Shown in pieces: positions 5,669-12,060 of a stretch of 15,228 bases of DNA (its first letter is position 1; every line of letters starts with the position of its first letter). The translations under genes were made by a program, and so were the position numbers. This stretch comes from Methanobacteriota archaeon (GTDB lineage: Archaea; Thermoplasmatota; Poseidoniia; MGIII; CG-Epi1), in assembly GCA_003193815.1 (NCBI GenBank), contig PSPB01000003.1:1-15228 (forward strand), in the 5' to 3' direction. The notes beneath the pieces are model-generated. The model searched no databases and was not told where the DNA came from. It saw only the letters and a list, made by a program, of their open reading frames with translations.

Positions 5669-7045
5669 CTAGAAAAGTAATTGACGCAACAAAAAGAACG
5701 GACTCGTGAGCGATGCCTGCGCCTCGCGCGACATCAAGCTCTCGGTCAGGACACGCCGCAGCTCCGCCTTGCGGCGCGCCTTGCCGATGAACCAGTTGAG
5801 CAGCCAGCGGCGGCGCGACAGCCGCTGGATTTTGTAGGAATTGCGCAGCTCGTATCCCAGCCGCTTCCAGAGTGCACGCTGATAGCGCGCGCCTGCTTCG
5901 AGCGGGAAACCGCGCGCGTGCTCCTCGGGGTCGAAGTGGCCCAGCGCCAGCTTGGCCGAGAGCAGCGCGTTGCCGATGCCCTCGCCGGTAAACGGGTCGA
6001 CCAGCGACGCCGCGTCGCCAACCAGCATCGCCCCGGCACCGAAGGCTCGACGCGGCTGCAGCTTCTCGCCGGGGCGCGGCGAGCCGAGCGGCAGCTGCCA
6101 GCCGCGGCTGCTCCCCGCGACCAGCTCTGCCTGCGCGAAGCGGTCGCGGAAACGCGGCACCTCGTTAATGATATATTCCTGCAGTCCGCGCAGCTTGCGG
6201 TCGTGCAGCTCCAGGTCGCGCAGCGCGATGCCGAAGCCGACGTTGCAGACGCCGCCACCGACGGGGAAAATCCAGAAGTAGCCCGGCAGCACCCCGTCAA
6301 TGTAGTGGAACTCGACCGGCCCCGAGTCGGCGGTCGCGCCCTCGACGTTGCGCCAGTATTGCCGGAAAGCGGCGCTGTAGTGCAGCTTCTCACGGTCGAC
6401 CATGCGTCCGTCGTAAGTCTCCTGCACCACCGCGGTCGCGACAGGGCAGCGCACCCCGCCGGCGCCGATGGTCAGCGGCGCGCTGAAGGAAAGCGAGCGG
6501 GTGCGGTCGCCGGTATCGCCCGCGACGCCAATGACGCGCCGCAGGTCGCCCATGCCGGGGCCGGGGTCGGGGCCATTGGCGGCGTTGTCGAACAGCACCT
6601 CGCGCACCGCGAAGCCCTGCATCACCGCGCCGCCCCCCTGCAACACCAGTTCGGCGGCGCGCTGGAACATGATGTGGTCGAACTGGCGCCGCGGCAGCAC
6701 GTAGCCCGAGAGCTGGCCGTCCGACCGCGAGACGCGCAGCTCGTCGCCGCGCGGGCTGCTGAAGAGCACGCCAGTGATGCTGAAGTGCGGCGACGCCTCG
6801 ATGCGCGACCGCACCCCCAGCTCTTCGACGTGCGAGAGCGATTTCCCGCCGACGGCATCACCGCAGGTCTTGTCGCGCGGCCATACCGCCTTGTCGAGCA
6901 GCAGCACCCTCTGGCCCGCCAGCGCCGCGTAGCCGGCGGCGGCCGCGCCGCCGGGGCCGCCCCCGACAACGATGACATCGAAGCGTGACCCGGAAGCGGG
7001 CTGCGGGCCGCTTTCGACGGGCTGTTCCCAGAAGCGGTCGGCCAT
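5669..7045 (-). CDS. Geranylgeranyl reductase family FAD-dependent oxidoreductase
   Basis: Enzymes of this family saturate the isoprenoid chains of archaeal ether lipids (digeranylgeranylglycerophospholipid reductase), or of chlorophyll and quinone side chains in other organisms. The 458-residue product has the FAD-binding VGGGPGGAAAAG loop (27-38), the WPRDKTCGDAVGG segment (55-67) with the family's CG pair, the PGYFWIFP..GG..NVG substrate-side motif (254-270) and the second flavin motif GDAASLVDPFTGEGI (343-357). The C-terminal ~90 residues are basic and may contact the membrane. The ATG at 7045 has a TATA-like box about 28 nt upstream. Downstream genes moeB and moaD follow on the same strand after only 23 nt. 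It diverges from a ferredoxin and a second reductase-like gene, which suggests one lipid-saturation module. Menaquinone-chain reduction is an alternative. Confidence 0.88.
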   Translation of the reverse strand: MADRFWEQPVESGPQPASGSRFDVIVVGGGPGGAAAAGYAALAGQRVLLLDKAVWPRDKTCGDAVGGKSLSHVEELGVRSRIEASPHFSITGVLFSSPRGDELRVSRSDGQLSGYVLPRRQFDHIMFQRAAELVLQGGGAVMQGFAVREVLFDNAANGPDPGPGMGDLRRVIGVAGDTGDRTRSLSFSAPLTIGAGGVRCPVATAVVQETYDGRMVDREKLHYSAAFRQYWRNVEGATADSGPVEFHYIDGVLPGYFWIFPVGGGVCNVGFGIALRDLELHDRKLRGLQEYIINEVPRFRDRFAQAELVAGSSRGWQLPLGSPRPGEKLQPRRAFGAGAMLVGDAASLVDPFTGEGIGNALLSAKLALGHFDPEEHARGFPLEAGARYQRALWKRLGYELRNSYKIQRLSRRRWLLNWFIGKARRKAELRRVLTESLMSREAQASLTSPFFLLRQLLF

Positions 7046-7068
7046 GGAAGCGCGGCAGCCCGCACGCT

Positions 7069-7078
7069 ACTAAATAGC
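7069..7078 (-). promoter_or_regulatory. TATA-like box of the geranylgeranyl reductase gene
   Basis: On the minus strand this reads CTATTTAGTA, centred about 28 nt before the ATG at 7045, the spacing for a leaderless or nearly leaderless transcript. It is nested in a short inverted repeat (GCTA/TAGC). It is one half of a divergent 81-nt promoter region with the ferredoxin gene. Confidence 0.45.
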
Positions 7079-7091
7079 TGGGGGGCTGCGA

Positions 7092-7108
7092 GCAAAGAAT
7101 TTTAGATA
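7092..7108 (+). promoter_or_regulatory. BRE/TATA promoter of the ferredoxin-reductase operon
   Basis: A purine-rich BRE-like GCAAAGAA (7092-7099) runs into TTTTAGATA (7100-7108). The box centre is about 23 nt before the GTG at 7127, so transcription would begin at or just around the start codon. It is one of the better archaeal promoter matches in the window. Confidence 0.5.
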
Positions 7109-7126
7109 GCGGAGCACTCGGCGGGT

Positions 7127-7540
7127 GTGGCCCCGGACGAGAGCAGCGAAACCGAGAGCTGGCCTGACGGCACTCCAAAGCGTGAAACCAGCTACGTTAA
7201 CGGCCAGCGCCACGGCTGGGAAACCACCTTCCACCCTGACGGCCAGCGCGCCACCCGCCGCCGCTGGGCGCACGGCAGGCCGCTGCCGCCCGGCCAGCAG
7301 TGGGACCCGCACGGCCAGCGCCTGGTGGTGAAGCCGGACCTGGCACGCGACACCTGCATCTTCTGCGGCGCCTGCGTCGGCGTCTGCCCCACCAACGCCA
7401 TGTTCCTCGAGTATAACGACCGCGACATCTGGATTGACGAAAACTGCACCGACTGCCTGCTCTGCGTCCGCGTCTGCCCCGTCGGCGCACTAACCTATCC
7501 GGCCGAGCCGCAGCGCAACACCACCCGGACTCCCGCATGA
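7127..7540 (+). CDS. MORN-like repeat protein fused to a 2[4Fe-4S] ferredoxin domain
   Basis: The 137-residue product has two parts. Residues ~12-66 hold MORN_2/YwqK-like repeats (WPDGTPKRETSYVNGQRHGW, then FHPDGQRATRRRWAHGRP, then QWDPHGQRL), with a recurring [N/D/H]GQR unit. Residues 69-125 hold a ferredoxin with two full cluster motifs, Cys77-80-83-87 followed by Pro and Cys107-110-113-117 followed by Pro, so all eight ligands are present. It should carry low-potential electrons in the cytoplasm. The start is GTG at 7127, supported by the upstream BRE/TATA; a start inside the repeat region cannot be excluded. The stop overlaps the next reductase gene as ATGA, so the most likely partner is that flavoprotein: ferredoxin is a known electron donor for some archaeal geranylgeranyl reductases. 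The role of the repeat part is unknown. Confidence 0.82.
   Translation: MAPDESSETESWPDGTPKRETSYVNGQRHGWETTFHPDGQRATRRRWAHGRPLPPGQQWDPHGQRLVVKPDLARDTCIFCGACVGVCPTNAMFLEYNDRDIWIDENCTDCLLCVRVCPVGALTYPAEPQRNTTRTPA
7200..7321 (+). repeat. Three exact copies of an 11-nt coding repeat
   Basis: ACGGCCAGCGC occurs at 7200-7210, 7239-7249 and 7311-7321, each time encoding the GQR of an [N/D/H]GQR turn in the MORN-like region. The spacings (39 and 72 nt) are multiples of 3. Identity at the base level suggests fairly recent internal duplication or strong codon bias. Confidence 0.6.
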
Positions 7541-8619
7541 GGCGCATAATCGGCGGCGGCCTTTCGGGGCTGGCGGCAGCCGTGAACTTCGCGAAAGCGG
7601 GCGAGCGGGTCGAAGTGCACGAGGCGCGCCGCGAAGTGGGCGAGCAGTTCCATGCCAACTACCAGGTGCTGCTGAAGGAGCGCCCCGACATGCCGTGGGC
7701 CGACTCGACCGCGCCCGCCTACCTGAAGCGCTGGGGACTCGAACCGGAGTTCACCTACCGCAACGCGCAGAAGTTCGTCTGCTGCACCCCGACACGCGAA
7801 CTGACCATCACCATGAAGCAGCCGCTGCCACTCATCCTGCGCGGCGGCGAAGGCTCGCTCGAGCGCGGGCTGGCGACGGAGGCGGAACAGGAGGGCGCCG
7901 AATTCCACTACAAGTCGCGGCCGAAACCGCAGGCGGGCGACATCGTCGCCACCGGTTCCTACCGCACCGACATGGCCGCTTTCGGGGCGTACTACGAGAA
8001 CTCGGACTTTCCGCGCGACCAATTCCTCTACATGCACGACGAAAAATACTCGCCACGCGGCTGGTATCTCTACATCATTCCGATGGACGACGATACTATC
8101 AAGGTGATGAATTGCTGCTCGCGCTCACACACCAAAAAAGTCAGACGACTGCTATATAAAGCAGTGGAGGAGCGCAAGGTGCTGCGCGACATCATCGACG
8201 GCGCGAAGCCAACCGGCACCGTCGGCGGCCAGGGCGGTGCCGAATTCCCCCGCTCGGCGGTGCGCGACGGCGCCTACTATACCGGCGAGGCGGCCGGCTT
8301 CCAGGATCCGTGGCGCGGCTTCGGGATGAACTACGCCATCGAGTCGGGCGTGCTGGCGCAGCGTGCACTCAGCAACGGCGGAAACTACGACCAGATGTGG
8401 AAGGCGCAGTTCCATAACCGCAAGAAAGCGGACATCGCGCGGCGCGGTATCTTCGCGCTGCTCGGCAACCGCGCCTTCGAAATGGCGATGCGTAAGGTGA
8501 AGGATGGCGACACCGTCGACTGGGAGAAGATGAACCTGCAAGGCTGGCGCAAGTCGCTAGTCTACAATTCGTTCTACGCCCTCGAGATGGTCAAGAAGGG
8601 CATCTGGGACTCCTGGTGA
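7537..8619 (+). CDS. FAD-dependent oxidoreductase, geranylgeranyl reductase-like
   Basis: The 360-residue product begins almost at once with a Rossmann FAD loop, IIGGGLSGLAAAVNF (4-18), with Glu29 at the end of the second strand as expected for FAD ribose binding. It continues with IVATGS (136-141), RGWYLYIIP (174-182; compare the GWxxxxP-type segment of geranylgeranyl reductases) and the second flavin motif GEAAGFQDPWRGFGMNYAI (250-268). It is shorter than the reductase at 5669-7045 and divergent from it. Translation is coupled to the ferredoxin gene (ATGA overlap) and to the small membrane protein downstream (GTGA overlap). I infer a ferredoxin-dependent reduction of a prenyl lipid; a different hydrophobic substrate such as a quinone or carotenoid is possible. 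The substrate is not visible in the sequence. Confidence 0.8.
   Translation: MRRIIGGGLSGLAAAVNFAKAGERVEVHEARREVGEQFHANYQVLLKERPDMPWADSTAPAYLKRWGLEPEFTYRNAQKFVCCTPTRELTITMKQPLPLILRGGEGSLERGLATEAEQEGAEFHYKSRPKPQAGDIVATGSYRTDMAAFGAYYENSDFPRDQFLYMHDEKYSPRGWYLYIIPMDDDTIKVMNCCSRSHTKKVRRLLYKAVEERKVLRDIIDGAKPTGTVGGQGGAEFPRSAVRDGAYYTGEAAGFQDPWRGFGMNYAIESGVLAQRALSNGGNYDQMWKAQFHNRKKADIARRGIFALLGNRAFEMAMRKVKDGDTVDWEKMNLQGWRKSLVYNSFYALEMVKKGIWDSW
8149..8164 (+). repeat. Inverted repeat around a TATA box inside a coding region
   Basis: CTGCT (8149-8153) and AGCAG (8160-8164) flank ATATAA, so the stretch contains the consensus archaeal TATA core CTATATAAAG inside the reductase-like gene. The local codons (AAA, AGA, CTA, ATA-like content) are unusually AT-rich for this DNA. 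It may be an internal promoter or chance. Confidence 0.3.
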
Positions 8620-8813
8620 GCCGGGCCGAGGATTTAGGAATACGTGCCGCCTCGCTGGCGTGCCTGCTGGCGGGGCTGGTGCTGGCAACCGGTAGCAACG
8701 AATACATCGTGCCGGCCTCGGGCCGTTCGCTCGCAACGCCCTGCGCGTTCGTCTTCTGGATGCTCGCTATCATCTTCTGGGTGCTCGGCACGCAAAGCGA
8801 AAACCATACATAA
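8616..8813 (+). CDS. Small two-helix membrane protein, function unknown
   Basis: A 65-residue product starting at GTG, which overlaps the upstream stop as GTGA. It has two clear hydrophobic segments: residues ~9-26 (rich in Ala, Leu and Gly) and ~44-58 (FVFWMLAIIFWVLG). They are joined by a polar loop containing NEYIVPASGRS, and a short polar tail follows. Hydrophobicity, tight overlap with a real gene and the absence of a competing gene on the other strand support it as coding. I do not recognise a family. Coupling to the ferredoxin/reductase pair suggests it could anchor or assist those enzymes at the membrane, which is inference. Confidence 0.65.
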   Translation: MSRAEDLGIRAASLACLLAGLVLATGSNEYIVPASGRSLATPCAFVFWMLAIIFWVLGTQSENHT

Positions 8814-8814
8814 T
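8797..8814 (+). promoter_or_regulatory. BRE/TATA promoter of the aconitase gene
   Basis: GCGAAAAC (BRE-like, 8797-8804) is followed by CATACATAAT, with the TATA core TACATAAT at 8807-8814. Its centre is about 26 nt before the ATG at 8837, which suggests a leaderless transcript. The box contains the stop codon of the preceding small gene. A G-run (8823-8828) before the start could instead be a weak ribosome site. Confidence 0.45.
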
Positions 8815-8836
8815 CGCCGACTGGGGGGCACCAACC

Positions 8837-11089
8837 ATGTCTGACCCCGATGCCGTGCGACAGTTCTACGACTCGCTGGCAGCCTGCCATGCCGCCGCGC
8901 GCAAGCAACTGGGGCGGCCGCTAACGCTGGCCGAGAAAATCCTCTTCGCGCATCTCGCCCCGGGGCAGGAGCTGCCACAGCGCGGCGGGAGCTACGTCAA
9001 CCTGCGGCCCGACCGCGTCGCTATGCAGGATGCCACAGCGCAGATGGCGCTGCTACAGTTCGCCCTCGCGGGGCGCGAGCAGGTGGCGGTGCCGTCGACG
9101 GTGCATTGCGACCACCTGATTCAGGCGCGCAGCGGTTGCGACAGCGATCTCGCTGCGGCCAACGACGTCAACGCCGAAGTCTACGCGTTCCTGAAGTCCG
9201 CCTCGGCAAAGTATGGCATCGGCTTCTGGGAACCGGGCGCCGGCATCATCCACCAGGTGGTGCTCGAGAACTACGCCTTCCCTGGCGGGATGATGATTGG
9301 CACCGACTCGCACACTCCCAACGCCGGCGGCCTCGGAATGGCCGCGATTGGCGTCGGCGGCGCCGACGCCATGGAAGTCATGGCAGGGCTGCCGTTCAAC
9401 ATCCGCTGGCCGCAACTCATCGGCGTCCGGCTGACTGGTGCGCTTTCGGGCTGGGCTTCGCCCAAGGATGTCATCCTGAAGGTGTGCGAAATCCTGACGG
9501 TCAAGGGCGGCACGGGCCACATCATCGAGTACTTCGGCCCCGGTTGCGAGAGCATCTCCTGCACCGGCAAGGGGACTATCTGCAATATGGGTGCCGAGGT
9601 CGGCGCGACCACTTCGCTCTTTCCGTTCGACGAGCGCATGGCGGAATACCTCGAGGCGACCGGTCGCGGGGAACTGGCGCAGCTCGCCCGCGAGCACGGG
9701 GCGGAGCTGCGCGCCGACCCAGAAGTCGAGGCGAAGGCAAAAGATGTCTTCGACCGGGTAATCGAAATCGACCTCTCGGCGCTTGAGCCGCTCATCGTCG
9801 GCCCGCACTCCCCGGATTTGGCGCGCCCCGTTACCGGGTTGGGCGCTGAAGCTCGCCAGGCGGGGTGGCCTCTCGAGCTTAATGCGGCACTCATCGGTTC
9901 ATGTACCAATAGCTCCTACGAGGATATGGAGCGCGCCGCCGCAATCGCCCGCCAGGCGACCGCACTGGGGCTACGCGCGACGGTGCCATTCTACATCACC
10001 CCCGGCTCGGAGACGATTGACCGCACCATCCGGCGCGACGGGCAGATGGCAGCGCTCGAGGCAATCGGCGGCATCGTGCTGGCGAACGCCTGCGGCCCCT
10101 GCATCGGGCAGTGGCGGCGCGACGACATCTCCGACGGGGAGGTGAACTCGATAGTCTCCTCCTACAACCGCAATTTCAGCGGCCGCAATGACGGCAACCA
10201 CGCCACACTCTCGTTCCTCACCAGCCCCGAGGTCGTAACCGCCATGGCGCTCGCCGGGCGGCTTGACTTCAACCCGCTGCGCGACTCCCTGCCCGCCGGG
10301 AACGGGAAACAAGTCCGGCTGGCGCCGCCGACCGGTAGCGACCTGCCGGCGGGCGGCTTCGCCACCAGCCTCGACGGCTACGTTGCGCCGCCGACAGACG
10401 GCTCCGCTGTCGAGCTCGAGGTGGACCCTGCCAGCGAGCGGCTACAGTTGCTAGAACCATTTGCACCGCCAGCTGCGGACGACATGCAGGGATTGTTGGT
10501 GCTGGCGAAGATTGAGGGCAAGTGCACCACCGACCACATCTCGCCTGCGGGGCCGTGGCTGCGCTACCGCGGCCACCTCGACCATATCTCGGGTAACACT
10601 TACATCGGCGCCAGCAACACCTTCACCGACGAGCGGGGCATGGCCATCAGCGCGCTTACCGGCGAGCAGGCGCCGTTGCCTGAAATGGCGCGCGCCTACC
10701 ACGCTGCAGAACAGGGGTGGGTCGTCGTCGCCGACACCAACTACGGCGAAGGCTCGTCGCGCGAGCACGCCGCGATGTCGCCCCGCTTCCTCGGCTGCCG
10801 CGCGATTATCGCGCGCAGCTTCGCGCGCATCGCGGAAGCCAACCTGAAGAAGCAAGGGGTACTGGCGCTCACCTTCGAGACGGCAGCCGACTGGGAACTG
10901 GTGCGGGCTGACGACCGCCTGACCATCAAGGGGCTCGACGCGCTGGCGCCGGGTAGCCGGCTCACGATTGGCATCGTGCATGCCGACGGCACGCGCGACG
11001 AATTCAGCTGCTGCCATAGCCTCAGCGAGCAGCAGGTGGAATGGTTCCGCGCCGGCTCGGCGCTCAATTATCTGCGGCAGCAGTCCTAA
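8837..11089 (+). CDS. acn: Aconitate hydratase, mitochondrial/AcnA type
   Basis: Aconitase interconverts citrate and isocitrate in the TCA cycle through a [4Fe-4S] cluster. The 750-residue product has QDATAQMALLQF (64-75), VPSTVHCDHLI (85-95), GTDSHTPNAGGLG (155-167), cluster ligand Cys356 in IGSCTNSSYED (353-363), Cys419 and Cys422 in NACGPCIGQW (417-426), NRNFSGRND (444-452), GKCTTDHISPAGPW (561-574) and the swivel-domain active-site loop GEGSSREHAA (637-646). Length and wording (GPWLRYRGHLDHIS, FPFDERM) match mitochondrial-type aconitases more closely than the ~890-residue IRP-like AcnA, AcnB or the split archaeal AcnX/LeuCD-like forms. It follows the redox operon and meets purM head-on, with overlapping stop codons. 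It is a complete, intact gene. Confidence 0.95.
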   Translation: MSDPDAVRQFYDSLAACHAAARKQLGRPLTLAEKILFAHLAPGQELPQRGGSYVNLRPDRVAMQDATAQMALLQFALAGREQVAVPSTVHCDHLIQARSGCDSDLAAANDVNAEVYAFLKSASAKYGIGFWEPGAGIIHQVVLENYAFPGGMMIGTDSHTPNAGGLGMAAIGVGGADAMEVMAGLPFNIRWPQLIGVRLTGALSGWASPKDVILKVCEILTVKGGTGHIIEYFGPGCESISCTGKGTICNMGAEVGATTSLFPFDERMAEYLEATGRGELAQLAREHGAELRADPEVEAKAKDVFDRVIEIDLSALEPLIVGPHSPDLARPVTGLGAEARQAGWPLELNAALIGSCTNSSYEDMERAAAIARQATALGLRATVPFYITPGSETIDRTIRRDGQMAALEAIGGIVLANACGPCIGQWRRDDISDGEVNSIVSSYNRNFSGRNDGNHATLSFLTSPEVVTAMALAGRLDFNPLRDSLPAGNGKQVRLAPPTGSDLPAGGFATSLDGYVAPPTDGSAVELEVDPASERLQLLEPFAPPAADDMQGLLVLAKIEGKCTTDHISPAGPWLRYRGHLDHISGNTYIGASNTFTDERGMAISALTGEQAPLPEMARAYHAAEQGWVVVADTNYGEGSSREHAAMSPRFLGCRAIIARSFARIAEANLKKQGVLALTFETAADWELVRADDRLTIKGLDALAPGSRLTIGIVHADGTRDEFSCCHSLSEQQVEWFRAGSALNYLRQQS

Positions 11090-12060
11090 TCAAGCGCGGC
11101 GTGCGCGACGCCCTCGCCGGCGGCGACATGGCCAATCAGCTGCGCGGTTTCCCCTTCGCGGGCGAGCAGTTCCAACGCCCTCACGGCGTCGCCCGCGGCG
11201 ACGGCGACGACCATCCCCAACCCCATGTTGAAGGTGCGATACATCTCCACCGGCGCGATGTCGCCCTTGCGCTGTAGCCAGTCGAAAGCTGGGGGGACCG
11301 GCAGCGGGTTGTCAACGACATAGCGGAAGCTGGGGTTCATGCGCGGCAGGTTCTCGAGCCCCCCGCCAGTAACGTGCGCCAGCGCGTGTACTTCCACCGC
11401 CGCGAGCAGCGCCAGCACCGAGCGGACGTAGATGCGCGTCGGCGCGACCAGCTGCGCGCCAAGGGCAGGGTCGCCGTCGAATAGCCGCCGGATGAGCGTG
11501 TAGCCGTTGGAGTGCGGCCCGGACGAGGCGAGGCCAATCAGCGCGTCGCCGACGTCGACGCGCGAGCCGTCAATAATCGCCTCGCGGGTGACCCAGCCGA
11601 CCACCGTACCGGCCAGGTCGAAGCCACGCACCAGCTCCGGCACGACCGCCGTTTCGCCGCCCGAGAGCGTGCAGTTCGCCTGCCGGCACCCCTCGGCGAG
11701 GCCGGCGCCGAGCTGCGCCATCAGCTCCGCGTCGGGCTCCTCCAGCGCGACGTAGTCGACGAACGAGAGCGGCTCGGCGCCGACGCAGATGAGGTCGTTG
11801 ACGTTCATTGCCACGCAGTCGATGCCGACCGTCTCGAGACTGCTCAGCTCGCGCGCCAGCAGCAGCTTGGTGCCGACTCCGTCGGTGCAGACCGCCAGCG
11901 CCCCGGCGCCGAGCTGCACCAGTCCTGCGAAGCCGTTCTCCAGCGTGATGGGGGCGCCGTCGCCCTTGCGCGTCGCGCTGCCGAGCTGTGCCACCAGCGC
12001 GGCGGTAGCGCGGTCGCTAGCGTCAATATCGACCCCCGCCTCGGCGTAAGTGCGCGCCAT
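11086..12060 (-). CDS. purM: Phosphoribosylformylglycinamidine cyclo-ligase PurM (AIR synthetase)
   Basis: PurM closes the imidazole ring in step five of purine synthesis (FGAM + ATP to AIR). The 324-residue product has YAEAGVDI (5-12), the ATP-binding DGVGTKLL (60-67), VGIDCVAMNVNDLI (78-91), SGGETAVVPE (133-142), GLASSGPHSNGYTLIR (176-191), the HVTGGGLENLPR motif (229-240) and EMYRTFNMGLGMVV (272-285). The length is normal for the family. The ATG overlaps the stop of the secretion ATPase gene upstream as TGATG, so it is the last gene of the secretion operon despite the unrelated function. The stop overlaps the aconitase stop on the other strand. No other purine gene is in the window. Confidence 0.95.
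   Translation of the reverse strand: MARTYAEAGVDIDASDRATAALVAQLGSATRKGDGAPITLENGFAGLVQLGAGALAVCTDGVGTKLLLARELSSLETVGIDCVAMNVNDLICVGAEPLSFVDYVALEEPDAELMAQLGAGLAEGCRQANCTLSGGETAVVPELVRGFDLAGTVVGWVTREAIIDGSRVDVGDALIGLASSGPHSNGYTLIRRLFDGDPALGAQLVAPTRIYVRSVLALLAAVEVHALAHVTGGGLENLPRMNPSFRYVVDNPLPVPPAFDWLQRKGDIAPVEMYRTFNMGLGMVVAVAAGDAVRALELLAREGETAQLIGHVAAGEGVAHAALD

Noticed and set aside
5681..6988. A 435-codon plus-strand open frame opposite the geranylgeranyl reductase
   Set aside because: Its translation is low-complexity, rich in Arg, Ala, Gln and His with no motifs, while the opposite strand encodes a complete flavoprotein; it is a shadow caused by high GC.
9053..9808. Antisense and alternative-frame open frames within aconitase
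   Set aside because: They cover conserved aconitase motifs and show no domain of their own.
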